Positions 7,545 through 15,666 of a stretch of 15,666 nucleotides of DNA are shown here, in pieces. Each line of letters opens with the position of its first letter. The stretch's first letter is position 1. Both the position numbers and the translations under genes were made by a program. The stretch comes from CAZEFK01 sp964511405 (GTDB lineage Bacteria > Pseudomonadota > Alphaproteobacteria > Elsterales > Elsteraceae): assembly GCA_964511405.1 (NCBI GenBank), contig CAZEFK010000173.1, positions 1 to 15,666 on the forward strand, in the 5' to 3' direction. A model generated the notes under the pieces. The model made no database searches. It was not told the origin of the DNA and was given only the letters and a program-made list of their open reading frames with translations.

Positions 7545-8081
7545 ATGGATCTGAGCAAGATCGCGATCGGTCGCGATCCCCCCCGTGACGTCAACGTGGT
7601 CGTCGAAATCCCCCAGGGCGGCGAGCCGGTGAAGTACGAGCTGGACAAGGAGTCCGGCGCGATGTTCGTCGACCGGTTCCTGCACACCGCCATGTATTAT
7701 CCGGGCAACTACGGGTTCGTGCCGCACACCCTGGCGGCCGACGGCGATCCCGTTGACGTGGTGGTGGTCGGCCAGTCGCCGATCGTTCCAGGCGCGATCA
7801 TCCGCTCGCGGCCGATCGGGGCGCTGCTGATGGAGGACGAGGGCGGCCCGGACGAGAAGATCCTGGCGGTGCCCGTCGACAAGCTGCACCCGTTCTATTC
7901 CGGCGTGCGCACCCATGAGGACCTGCCGGCGATCCTGCGCGACCAGATCGCCCACTTCTTCCAGCACTACAAGGACCTGGAGAAGGACAAGTGGGTCACG
8001 ATCGTGCGGTGGGTCGGCCCCGAGGAAGCCGGGCAGCTGATCCAGGACGGCATCGACCGCGCCCGCGCGGCCAAGGCGTAA
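7545..8081 (+). CDS. ppa: Inorganic pyrophosphatase, family I
   Basis: Hydrolyses pyrophosphate to two phosphates in the cytosol, pulling biosynthetic reactions forward; usually an essential Mg-dependent hexamer in bacteria. The 178-residue product is the normal length (E. coli 176). The family signature DGDPVDV is at 66-72, giving the metal ligands Asp66, Asp68 and Asp71. Glu21, Lys30, Arg44 and Tyr56 fall where active-site residues are expected. I chose ATG7545 (MDLSKIAIG) rather than the upstream in-frame extension to 7404: it matches the family N-terminus, has GAAGG upstream at 7531-7535, and the extension reads like non-coding sequence across the candidate promoter. The gene converges on the PIG-L deacetylase gene with only three bases between the two stops. 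Confidence 0.96.
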   Translation: MDLSKIAIGRDPPRDVNVVVEIPQGGEPVKYELDKESGAMFVDRFLHTAMYYPGNYGFVPHTLAADGDPVDVVVVGQSPIVPGAIIRSRPIGALLMEDEGGPDEKILAVPVDKLHPFYSGVRTHEDLPAILRDQIAHFFQHYKDLEKDKWVTIVRWVGPEEAGQLIQDGIDRARAAKA

Positions 8082-8084
8082 CCG

Positions 8085-10538
8085 TCAGGCCGCCTGGACC
8101 AGGTTGGCCAGGAGCCGGAAGGCGCCTGATACCAGCTGGTCGAGCTGGTGGTGCAACGACAGCGCGACGTGGGTGTGGCGGCCGAGCCCGAAGCGACCGG
8201 TGACCAGCGCCCCGTGCAGAGGGGCCTCGCCGGGGTCGGCCATGGTCAGCAGCGGCTCGTAGGCGGGGTTCCAGCTGCGGGCGAAGTACAGCCCGCGCTC
8301 CTTGTGCCAGCCGGCCCAGTCGTCGGGGCCGATGGCGTTGGGCTTGGTCAGCAGGGTGTGGCGCGGCAGCCGGTGGCGGACCTCGGCGGTCGGGTCGGTC
8401 ACCCGCCAGCGGACCGATGGTTGGCCGATCGCCAGGGAGGCCAGCGGCGTCCGGTCGGGATCCCAGCCGTCCCAGGGCCGGTGATACAGCGTCACCAGGT
8501 GGCCGCCGTCCAGCACCCAGCGATGGAGCCGATCGGTCGCCGCGACCAGATCGGGCCGCGCGCCGAAGGCCTGGATGCCGACCACGATCGCGCGCAGGTC
8601 GGCGAGCGTGCGGGTGCCGAGTGCCGGGGCGTCGAGGCGCTGCACGGTCAGCCCCAGGCGCTCCAGCCAATCGCCGACATGGTCGTTGCCGCCCCCGACA
8701 TAGCCGACCGGCCCGTGGTCCGGCAGCGCCACCTTCAGCGCACAGATGCGCAGGATCGCCGGGACGCTGCGCACGATGGCGCCGTGGCCGAGGCGGCGCA
8801 CCGTCCGCGCCGGCTCGTCGTCGACGGCGGCGGCAATCTCGATCAGGCCGGGCGCCAAGGCGGCCGGCGGGCGCAGCACCACGTCGCGGCTCACGGCCGC
8901 GCCGCCGGCCGGGACGCCCACGCCGCCGAGGCCGTCCGCCGTCCAGCCGTGCGGCAGGTCCAGCGCCAGGGCGCGGATGCTGGCCGGCATTCCGAGCAAG
9001 GCTTCGAGCGTCGCCCGCACCGGCAGCGGCCGCTGCGGCCGGGTCACGTTCAGCACCAGGCTGGCCGGCATCAGCGCCACCGACACCGCCGGCAGGGTGC
9101 GCAGCGGCTGGTCGAGGTCGACGGCGACCATGGCCTCGACCCCGTCGAGCGCGAAGCGCAGGTCGATCCAGCCGTCGCCGTTGCCGCCCAACGGATCGAA
9201 TCCGGCCGGGTAGGGCGAGGTCATCGCCGCGCCGGGCAGCGCCTGGACGGTGAAGCGATGGTCGCCGGCGGCGTCGGTGCGCTCGGCCTCGTAGCCGGGG
9301 CCCAAGCGCAGGGCGACGCCGGTCACCGCCGCGGGCAGGACGCTGCCGCGGGCGACCGCGGTGAGCGCCGCCGAGCGGCCGGGCGCCAGCTCCGGCGGCG
9401 TGGCGAAGGCGCGGACGTCGAGGCCCGAGGCCTCGAACAGGATGCAGCCCAGCTCGCGCTCCTTGCGCCGCAGCCGGTGGTCGAGCAGGTCGGCCAGCTG
9501 CGGCGGCCGCGCCGCCAGGGCCGCGCGCACGGCTTCGAGGGCTGCGGCAGCCGCCTTGGCCACCGCCGCCGGGTCAGGCCAGGCCGCCAGGGCGCGGTCG
9601 ACCGCCGCCTGGGCTGTGGCCAGAGATTCCGCCGTCGCGGCGTCGCTCGCCAGGCGGGCGAGGTCACCCAGCGTTGCCGGCAGGCCCTCGAGGACGGAGG
9701 CCTCGGCCGCCGGCGCGGCATCCGAATCGGTCACCCGGTGCAGGGGCCAGGGCGACGGGCCGGCCTCGCGCCAGATGCCCATGCCCTGGCTGCGGTGGCG
9801 GGCGCGCGACCATTCCGCGATCTGGGCATAGGTAGCGCCGGTCGGCGCATGGCGATCGCCCGCATCGACGGCCACGGTCATGGGCGGCGGCGGCCGGTCG
9901 TCGTCATAGCTGTTGCCCTTGCCCGACCAGGCCGGCAGGTAGTGCTTGGCCACCGCCCACGGCGCCAGCCCGTCGGCGATCTGCTCCGGGAAGGCGGCCG
10001 CGTCGGCGGCGAGCTGGATCGCCTCGGCGGTTGCCACGGTCATGGCCCGGTGATGACCATGCTGGCCCGGCACGTCCAGGAAGGTCGGCATGACGATATC
10101 AGGACGCTCGGCGCGGATCACCGCGGTCAGACGCTCGACGACGCGGTCGTGGCCCCAGCGCCCGAAGGTGTCGTCCGCGCTCTTGGAGAACCCGAAGTCG
10201 TGCAGCGGATCGTCGGGACCCTGGCCCAGCCAGCGCACGGCGACGTCCAGGATGCGGGCGGCTTCCTCCATCTCGCGCGTGCGGATGGCGCCCAGGTCGC
10301 CGCCGCGCTCGGGACCGGTCGAGTTCTGTCCGCCTTCACCGCGGGTCGCGACCGCGACGACCACCCGGACGCCGTCGCGCAAGGACAGTGCCGACAGCAG
10401 CGCGCTGCTCTCATCGTCGGGATGGGCGCCGCAGCAGAGCAGGGCGGCGGTGCTCTTCAGGCGGGTCAGCGCTGCGTGCAGCCGCAGGATCGCCGGCCGC
10501 GACTGCTGCCGCTGGATCAGCGCCTGGTTGTCGAGCAT
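8085..10538 (-). CDS. Large PIG-L/LmbE-family deacetylase with C-terminal GATase1-like domain
   Basis: A predicted zinc-dependent N-deacetylase of the PIG-L/LmbE superfamily, whose characterised members remove acetyl groups from N-acetylglucosamine conjugates (MshB, BshB, PIG-L). The N-terminal catalytic domain (about 33-260) has AHPDDE at 38-43, RTREMEEAARILDV at 86-99 and HGHH at 160-163 in place of the usual HPDH, still giving HxxH. At 817 residues it is about three times the size of the minimal enzyme. A beta-rich middle (about 360-590) includes a stretch around 'LPHGWTADGLGG' that looks like an NPCBM-associated NEW3 domain. The end (about 600-817) looks like a GATase1/ThuA-like fold (GYVGGGNDHVGDWLERLG). 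No signal peptide or membrane segment is evident, so it should be cytosolic. ATG10538 has GGGAGG seven bases upstream (10546-10551 on the plus strand). It is divergent from the ABC/lyase operon, which suggests a shared substrate. The exact substrate is unknown; the middle and C-terminal domain names are less certain than the first. Confidence 0.88.
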   Translation of the reverse strand: MLDNQALIQRQQSRPAILRLHAALTRLKSTAALLCCGAHPDDESSALLSALSLRDGVRVVVAVATRGEGGQNSTGPERGGDLGAIRTREMEEAARILDVAVRWLGQGPDDPLHDFGFSKSADDTFGRWGHDRVVERLTAVIRAERPDIVMPTFLDVPGQHGHHRAMTVATAEAIQLAADAAAFPEQIADGLAPWAVAKHYLPAWSGKGNSYDDDRPPPPMTVAVDAGDRHAPTGATYAQIAEWSRARHRSQGMGIWREAGPSPWPLHRVTDSDAAPAAEASVLEGLPATLGDLARLASDAATAESLATAQAAVDRALAAWPDPAAVAKAAAAALEAVRAALAARPPQLADLLDHRLRRKERELGCILFEASGLDVRAFATPPELAPGRSAALTAVARGSVLPAAVTGVALRLGPGYEAERTDAAGDHRFTVQALPGAAMTSPYPAGFDPLGGNGDGWIDLRFALDGVEAMVAVDLDQPLRTLPAVSVALMPASLVLNVTRPQRPLPVRATLEALLGMPASIRALALDLPHGWTADGLGGVGVPAGGAAVSRDVVLRPPAALAPGLIEIAAAVDDEPARTVRRLGHGAIVRSVPAILRICALKVALPDHGPVGYVGGGNDHVGDWLERLGLTVQRLDAPALGTRTLADLRAIVVGIQAFGARPDLVAATDRLHRWVLDGGHLVTLYHRPWDGWDPDRTPLASLAIGQPSVRWRVTDPTAEVRHRLPRHTLLTKPNAIGPDDWAGWHKERGLYFARSWNPAYEPLLTMADPGEAPLHGALVTGRFGLGRHTHVALSLHHQLDQLVSGAFRLLANLVQAA

Positions 10539-10688
10539 GCTGTCGCCTCCCGCCGTCGCGCCGGCCAGATGGCGCGCGGCCGATCGTGACCATCCGTCAA
10601 AGGCATTTCAAGCCGGTCGGGTTGACGGGCCCGGCCGGACGGGCGAACCATGATGCCCGAAAACCGAAGACGATGGGGGAGGGCCGAG
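10539..10688. promoter_or_regulatory. Divergent control region between deacetylase and ABC operon
   Basis: This 150-bp space must hold both start regions. It contains TTGACG on the plus strand (10622-10627) and TTGACG on the minus strand (complement of about 10594-10599), but neither is followed by a convincing -10 box, and I see no clear operator palindrome. The plus-side ribosome site GGGGGAGGG (10675-10683, five bases before ATG10689) fixes the start of the binding-protein gene over the in-frame ATG10650, which has no such site and would add 13 charged residues ahead of the signal peptide. No regulator gene is within view. Confidence 0.4.
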
Positions 10689-11939
10689 ATGCTGCGGACG
10701 ATGCTGGCGTCACTGGCGGTCATGCTGGGCGCGGCGCTGTTGCCGGCCCGTGCGGGCGCGGTGGAGATCGAATACTGGCAGTACATCTTTCCAACGCGGG
10801 TCACCGCGATGGACCAGCTGATCCAGCAATTCCAGGCCGCCAATCCGGGCATCACCGTCAAGCATACCCAATTTCCCTATGCCGACTACCAGGCCAAGGT
10901 GACCGCGGCGGTGCCGGCCGGCGAAGGGCCTGATGTGGTCCAGCTGTTCTATGGCTGGCTCGACCATTTCATCCAGGCCAAGCTGATCCAGCCCCTGCCC
11001 AAGGACGCCTTTCCGGCGTCGGCGATCGAGGCCGACTTCCCGCCCATGGTCGCGGCCATGAAGCGCGGCGACGACTATTATGGCCTGCCCACGGCCGTGC
11101 GCTCCCTGGCCCTGTTCTGGAACAAGACGCTGTTCCAGCGTGCCGGCCTCGATCCCGAGAAGCCGCCCCAGACCTTGGACGAGCTGGTAGAGATGGCGGG
11201 CAAGCTGACCGTGCGCGACGGGTCGGGCAACTACACGCAGCTCGGCCTGGCCACCGACGTCAGCGGCCAGGACCTGCCCTGGTGGCGTGAAGTGCTGGTC
11301 CGGCAGTTCGGCGGCGAGCCCTATGCGGACGATTATCGCCGCGTGACCTATGCCGATGCCGCCGGCGCCCAGGCGCTGCAGTGGTACGTCGACCTGCAGC
11401 TGAAGGACCATGTCACCCAGGCCGGCTTCCTGGAGAACAACCAGGCGGCCTTCAAGGCCGGCCGCGCCGCCATGACCATCGACGGCTCGTTCTCGGTCGG
11501 CCAGTTCTCGGCCACCCGCGGCCTGCATTTCGGCGTGGCCGAGCTGCCGGCCGGCCCGACCGGCGCGCGCTCGAACTATGCCAGCTACTGGGTCAACGCC
11601 ATCACCACCAAGGCAACCGGCGAGAAGCTGGAGGCCGCCAAGAAGTTCATGGCCTTCATCACGTCGCCGGCGGCCATGCAGCTGTGGCTGAAGGTGGTCG
11701 GCGAGCTGCCGGCCCGCCGTTCGGTGGCCGCCGACCGCGCCAACGCCAGCGATCCGATCTACGGCCCCTTCATCCGCGGTCTCGCCTATGCCCATGCCAC
11801 CCGCTTCGCCGACGAGGCGGCCCAGCGCCAGGTCGGCATCGACATGGTCAACCGGGTGCTGCTGCAGGGCCAGCCGGCGGCCGAATCGGTGGCCGCGGCG
11901 GCGAAGGCCGAACAGCAGATCATCGACCGCTACCGGTGA
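10689..11939 (+). CDS. Carbohydrate-type ABC transporter substrate-binding protein
   Basis: The periplasmic receptor that captures the ligand and delivers it to the two permeases encoded next. The 416-residue product begins with a Sec signal peptide, MLRTMLASLAVMLGAALLPA then RAGA, with likely cleavage after Ala24 before VEIEYW. The mature part follows the SBP_bac_1 family of CUT1 sugar importers: EIEYWQYI strand, FQAANPGITVKH, GPDVVQLF, YYGLPTAVRSLALFWNKTLFQRAGLD, and an AAKKFMAFITSPAAMQLWLK near the C-terminus. Glycerol-3-phosphate, maltose-type and other oligosaccharide receptors share these features, so the ligand cannot be named. It is the first gene of a five-gene operon, and its stop overlaps the next start by four bases (GTGA at 11936-11939). 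Many aromatic residues (Trp, Tyr) suit a sugar-like ligand, though an amine-bearing ligand is possible in view of the lyase in the operon. Confidence 0.92.
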   Translation: MLRTMLASLAVMLGAALLPARAGAVEIEYWQYIFPTRVTAMDQLIQQFQAANPGITVKHTQFPYADYQAKVTAAVPAGEGPDVVQLFYGWLDHFIQAKLIQPLPKDAFPASAIEADFPPMVAAMKRGDDYYGLPTAVRSLALFWNKTLFQRAGLDPEKPPQTLDELVEMAGKLTVRDGSGNYTQLGLATDVSGQDLPWWREVLVRQFGGEPYADDYRRVTYADAAGAQALQWYVDLQLKDHVTQAGFLENNQAAFKAGRAAMTIDGSFSVGQFSATRGLHFGVAELPAGPTGARSNYASYWVNAITTKATGEKLEAAKKFMAFITSPAAMQLWLKVVGELPARRSVAADRANASDPIYGPFIRGLAYAHATRFADEAAQRQVGIDMVNRVLLQGQPAAESVAAAAKAEQQIIDRYR

Positions 11940-12817
11940 CGCTCACCGTCCGCGGCCGCCAGGCGGCGTGGGCGTGGAGCTTCCTCGCCCTGCCGCTGCT
12001 GTTCTATGCCGCGATCCGCTTCGGGCCGACCGTGGAGGCGTTCCGGCTGTCGCTGACCGACTGGAACCTGCTGGGCCAGCCGCATTTCGTCGGCCTGAAG
12101 AACTATCTCCGGCTGGTCCAGGACCCGGTGTTCTGGACGGTGTTCCGCAACACCTTCACCTATCTGGCGATCGGCACGCCGACCAGCCTGGTCCTGTCGT
12201 TCCTGATCGCCTACCACCTGGACCGCGTACGGTTCCTGCACGGCGCGATCCGGGCCTTCTATTTCCTGCCGTTCCTGACCACGGCGGCGGCCATGGCCTG
12301 GGTCTGGCGATGGTTCTACCAGCCGGTGCCGATCGGGGTGCTGAACGGCCTCCTGGGCGCCGCCGGCGTGCCGCAGCAGCCCTTCCTGCGCTCGACCGTC
12401 CAGGCGCTGCCCGCCGTGCTGGCCCCGGCGATCTGGGCCGGCCTGGGGTTCCAGGTGGTGATCTTCCTGGCCGGTCTGCGCGCGATCCCGGCGACCTATT
12501 ACGAGGCGGCACGGGTCGACGGCGTCGGGCGCTGGGTGGTGCTGACCGAGATCACCCTGCCGCTGCTGCGCCCGACCTTCGTGTTCCTGGTGGTGTTCAG
12601 CTCGATCGGGTTCCTGCGGATCTTCGACCAGGTCTACAACATGACCAGCAACGATCCCGGCGGCCCGCTGAACTCGACCAAGCCGCTGGTGCTGATGATC
12701 TATCAGACCGCGTTCAGCTCGTTCGACATGGGCTACGCGGCCGCCCAGACCGTGATCCTGTTCCTGGTGCTGCTGGCGATCTCGCTGGTCCAGCTGCGCT
12801 TGCTCCGGGATCGCTGA
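11936..12817 (+). CDS. ABC transporter permease, MalF/UgpA type
   Basis: One of two inner-membrane channel subunits of the CUT1-type importer. The 293-residue product has a hydrophobic segment near the N-terminus (about 11-28) and further segments around 72-93, 105-126, 158-181, 211-227 and 269-286, the six-helix pattern of the family. The cytoplasmic EAA loop that docks on the ATPase reads EAARVDGVGRWVVLTEITLPLLRP (190-213 approximately). The start is GTG11936, chosen because it overlaps the binding-protein stop (GTGA) and leads straight into a short basic tail (TLTVRGRQ) and the first helix. No own Shine-Dalgarno sequence is obvious, so translational coupling is likely. The loop DWNLLGQPHFVGLKNYLRL after helix 1 is typical of the family. 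Confidence 0.92.
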   Translation: MTLTVRGRQAAWAWSFLALPLLFYAAIRFGPTVEAFRLSLTDWNLLGQPHFVGLKNYLRLVQDPVFWTVFRNTFTYLAIGTPTSLVLSFLIAYHLDRVRFLHGAIRAFYFLPFLTTAAAMAWVWRWFYQPVPIGVLNGLLGAAGVPQQPFLRSTVQALPAVLAPAIWAGLGFQVVIFLAGLRAIPATYYEAARVDGVGRWVVLTEITLPLLRPTFVFLVVFSSIGFLRIFDQVYNMTSNDPGGPLNSTKPLVLMIYQTAFSSFDMGYAAAQTVILFLVLLAISLVQLRLLRDR

Positions 12818-13647
12818 TGGCTGGACCGCCGATGCGCCTCCGGCCTGGGCGGGCAGCGGCCTGGCTGCTGCTGGCCGCGGGCGGCGTCCTGATGGTCGTC
12901 CCGATCCTGTACATGCTGTCGACGTCGTTGAAGAACCCCGAGGACGTCTACGACCTGCGCCTGGTTCCCCTGGCGCCGACGCTCGACAACTACATCGACG
13001 TGCTGGCCGATGGCCGGTTCCTGCGCTGGTTCCTGAACTCGCTGGGCGTCGCGGCCGTCGTGACGCTGTCCAACGTGATGTTCGACAGCCTGGTCGGCTA
13101 CACCCTCGCGAAATTCCGGTTCCGCGGCCGCGGCCTGGTATTCGTCGGGATTCTGTCGACCTTGATGATCCCGACCGAGATGCTGGTCATCCCCTGGTAT
13201 CTGATGGCCAAGTCCCTGGGCTGGCTCGACACGTATTGGGGCATCATGTTCCCGGGCATGATGACGGCGTTCGGGACGTTCCTGATGCGCCAGTTCTTCC
13301 GCACCGTGCCCGACGACTTCATCGAGGCGGCGCGCATCGATGGCCTCAACGAGCTCCAGATCTGGTGGGAGGTGGCGCTGCCGCTGGTGACGCCCGCGCT
13401 GTCGGCCCTGGCGATCTTCACCTTCCTCGGCAACTGGACGGCGTTCATCTGGCCGCTGATCGTCACCACCAGTGCTGCGCACTACACGATCCCGGTCGGG
13501 CTCTCGAGCTTTGCCGCAGAGAGCCAGGTGCAGTGGGAGATGATCATGACCGGCGCCAGCCTGGCGACCTTGCCGACCTTGCTCGTGTTCCTGTTCTTCC
13601 AGCGCTTCATCGTCCGGGGCGTGGTCTTGGCCGGCCTGAAGGGATAG
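12817..13647 (+). CDS. ABC transporter permease, MalG/UgpE type
   Basis: The second permease of the same importer, 276 residues. It has the MalG-like start (basic residues, helix about 13-35, then STSLKNPEDVYD and the NYIDVL segment), later helices at about 73-97, 106-131, 141-160, 196-218 and 245-262, and the EAA loop EAARIDGLNELQIWWEVALP (170-189). The C-terminus QRFIVRGVVLAGLKG is the characteristic family ending. ATG12817 shares one base with the preceding stop (TGATG), implying coupled translation. A second Met at codon 6 is possible but less well placed. The gene ends four bases before the lyase gene. Confidence 0.93.
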   Translation: MAGPPMRLRPGRAAAWLLLAAGGVLMVVPILYMLSTSLKNPEDVYDLRLVPLAPTLDNYIDVLADGRFLRWFLNSLGVAAVVTLSNVMFDSLVGYTLAKFRFRGRGLVFVGILSTLMIPTEMLVIPWYLMAKSLGWLDTYWGIMFPGMMTAFGTFLMRQFFRTVPDDFIEAARIDGLNELQIWWEVALPLVTPALSALAIFTFLGNWTAFIWPLIVTTSAAHYTIPVGLSSFAAESQVQWEMIMTGASLATLPTLLVFLFFQRFIVRGVVLAGLKG

Positions 13648-13651
13648 ATCC

Positions 13652-15160
13652 ATGCCTCCATCCACCGACGACACCAGCCGCTTTCCGGCGCCGGTCTACA
13701 CCGAGACCGTGCTGGCGCCGCTGTTCGACCTGGCCAAGCGCCATTACCGCGACGACTTCCAGGCGGTCGACCGCGCCCATCTGGTGATGCTGGCCGAGAC
13801 CGCAATCCTGGACCGGCCGACGGTGTCGGCGATCGCCCGCGCGCTCGACGCCATCGGCCGCGAGCTGGATGTCGGCGCCCTGGTCTATACCGGCGAGCAG
13901 GAGGACCTGTTCTTCGTCATCGAGGCCGAACTCAAGCGCCGGCTCGGCCCCGACGTCGCCGGCCGGCTGCACACCGGGCGGTCGCGCAACGACATCGACC
14001 ATACCCTGTTCAAGCGGGCGCTGAAGCGCCGGATCGACGGCCTGGCCGGCCAGGCGCGGGCGCTCGCCGAGACGCTGTTGGCGGTCGCCCGGCGCGAGAG
14101 CAGCACCCTGATCGTCGCCTATACCCATGGCCAGCCGGCGCAGCCGACCACCTTCGGCCACTATCTGTCCGCGGCCTTGGAGGTGCTGCTGCGCGACCTC
14201 GCGCGGTTGGCCGAGGCGCGGCGGGTGGTCGACCTGTCGCCCATGGGTGCCGCGGCGATCACCACGTCGGGCTTCCCGATCGATCGGCACCGCATGGCGG
14301 CGCTGCTGGGGTTCTCGGGTCCGCTGGAGAACAGCTATGGCTGCATCGCGGCTGTCGACTACGTCACCGCCACCTATGGCGCCGTCCAGCTCCTGTTCCT
14401 GCATCTCGGCCGGCTGATCCAGGATCTGCAGACATGGTCGAGCTTCGAAGTCGGCCAGCTCTACGTGCCCAACGCCTTCGTCCAGATCAGCTCGATCATG
14501 CCGCAGAAGCGCAATCCGGTGCCGATCGAGCATCTGCGCCTGCTGGCCAGCCACGCCGCCGGGCGTGCCGCGGCGATGCTCGCCGCCGTCCACAACACGC
14601 CCTTCACCGACATGAACGACAGCGAAGGCGAGACCCAGGCCCAAGGCTACGGCGCCTTCGAACTGGGCGGCCGGGCGCTGGCGCTGCTGGCGGGGTTGAT
14701 CGACGCGGTGCGGATCGACGGCGACCGCGTGCGCGCCAACATCGATCGCAGCTGCATCACCGTGACCGAGCTGGCCGACAGCCTGGTCCGCCTGGAAGGC
14801 CTGTCGTTCCGCGAGGCGCACGAGGTCGCGGCGGCGGTGGCGCGCGCGGTGGTGGCGGCCGGGGCGACGCTCGGTGCGGGCGGCCATGCCGCCTTCACGG
14901 CCGCCTTCGAGACACGGTGCGGCCGGCCCAGCCGGGTCACCTCGGCCCAGTTCCAGCACATCGTCTCGCCCGAGCATTTCGTGACCGTCCGGGCGCGCTT
15001 CGGCGGTCCCGCCCCGGCGACGCTGGACGCGGCATTCCGGCGCTATGCCGGCGAGCTGGCGGCGCTGGCCGACGACGCCCGGGTCCTGGCCGAGCGCGAG
15101 GCGGCGGCCGCCCATGAGCTGGCCGAGCGCTTCGCGGCGCTGGCCGCGGCGGCGGCCTGA
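13652..15160 (+). CDS. Argininosuccinate-lyase-like C-N lyase (fumarase/aspartase superfamily)
   Basis: A 502-residue member of the fumarase/aspartase superfamily, closest by motifs to argininosuccinate lyase (ArgH); such enzymes remove an amine from a succinyl carbon to give fumarate. Seen: HTGRSRND at 107-114, YTHGQPAQP at 157-165 (Thr158, His159), and the signature SSIMPQKRNP at 280-289 with the probable catalytic Ser281, Lys286 and Asn288. It departs from ArgH at conserved sites: RSRNDI where ArgH has RSRNDQ, THGQ where ArgH has THLQ, a missing Gly before SSIMPQK, and Val290 where ArgH has Asp after KKNP. The core machinery looks active but the amine pocket is changed. EDDS lyase and related N-substituted aspartate lyases are comparable ArgH-like enzymes. 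The gene lies inside an ABC operon, after AAGGGA at 13639-13644, four bases after the permease stop. Housekeeping arginine synthesis is therefore an unlikely role; catabolism of the imported compound is inferred. Confidence 0.85.
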   Translation: MPPSTDDTSRFPAPVYTETVLAPLFDLAKRHYRDDFQAVDRAHLVMLAETAILDRPTVSAIARALDAIGRELDVGALVYTGEQEDLFFVIEAELKRRLGPDVAGRLHTGRSRNDIDHTLFKRALKRRIDGLAGQARALAETLLAVARRESSTLIVAYTHGQPAQPTTFGHYLSAALEVLLRDLARLAEARRVVDLSPMGAAAITTSGFPIDRHRMAALLGFSGPLENSYGCIAAVDYVTATYGAVQLLFLHLGRLIQDLQTWSSFEVGQLYVPNAFVQISSIMPQKRNPVPIEHLRLLASHAAGRAAAMLAAVHNTPFTDMNDSEGETQAQGYGAFELGGRALALLAGLIDAVRIDGDRVRANIDRSCITVTELADSLVRLEGLSFREAHEVAAAVARAVVAAGATLGAGGHAAFTAAFETRCGRPSRVTSAQFQHIVSPEHFVTVRARFGGPAPATLDAAFRRYAGELAALADDARVLAEREAAAAHELAERFAALAAAAA

Positions 15161-15163
15161 TCC

Positions 15164-15666
<503 letters not shown>

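Noticed and set aside
8082..8110. Possible terminator between the convergent ppa and PIG-L genes
   Set aside because: Only a small CCTGG-A-CCAGG palindrome (8093-8103) is present, with no T-tract, and it lies inside the PIG-L coding region.
8148..10589. 813-codon plus-strand frame opposite the PIG-L gene
   Set aside because: Antisense shadow, Arg/Gln/His/Gly-rich with no family features; the minus strand has AHPDDE and a strong ribosome site.

Overview
The window is strongly GC-rich, with long shadow reading frames on the opposite strand of most genes. It looks like an alphaproteobacterial chromosome, probably of a Rhodospirillales-like or Azospirillum-like lineage. The basis is codon bias toward G/C-ending codons, a dispersed palindrome of the 'CCCCGCCTTCGCGGGG' type, and the kinds of genes present. 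The lineage is an inference by eye, not a computed placement.

Left part (1-5268, + strand): a short leader region carries the dispersed palindrome. It is followed by a complete penicillin-binding protein 1C gene (pbpC, 278-2560), then a 218-bp AT-richer gap, then a large cyclic-di-GMP signalling protein (2779-5268). That protein has the order degenerate receiver - PAS - PAS - GGDEF - EAL. Its EAL part looks catalytically complete. Its GGDEF part keeps the GGDEF motif but lacks a metal-binding Asp, so I predict a phosphodiesterase.

Middle (5269-8081): a decayed ribbon-helix-helix antitoxin gene (5311-5550, one in-frame TAG) abuts the 3' end of sppA (5599-7356, - strand). The sppA stop codon lies in a 40-bp near-perfect inverted duplication. 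Divergent from sppA is ppa, an inorganic pyrophosphatase (7545-8081), with a plausible housekeeping promoter in between.

Right part (8082-15666): this is the accessory and most interesting block. A large PIG-L/LmbE-type deacetylase (8085-10538, - strand) is divergent from a tight operon on the + strand. The operon encodes a carbohydrate-type ABC importer (periplasmic binding protein, two permeases, and a MalK/UgpC-like ATPase cut by the window end). An argininosuccinate-lyase-like C-N lyase gene is inserted between the second permease and the ATPase. The operon is nearly gapless (overlaps of 4 and 1 bp, gaps of 4 and 3 bp).

The layout suggests uptake of a small amino-substituted or N-acylated (sugar-like) compound, with one enzyme that hydrolyses an N-acyl or similar bond and another that eliminates fumarate or a similar acid from a C-N bond. 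The substrate is not known. This reading is inference from family membership and gene order, and it is the best candidate here for an undescribed catabolic system.
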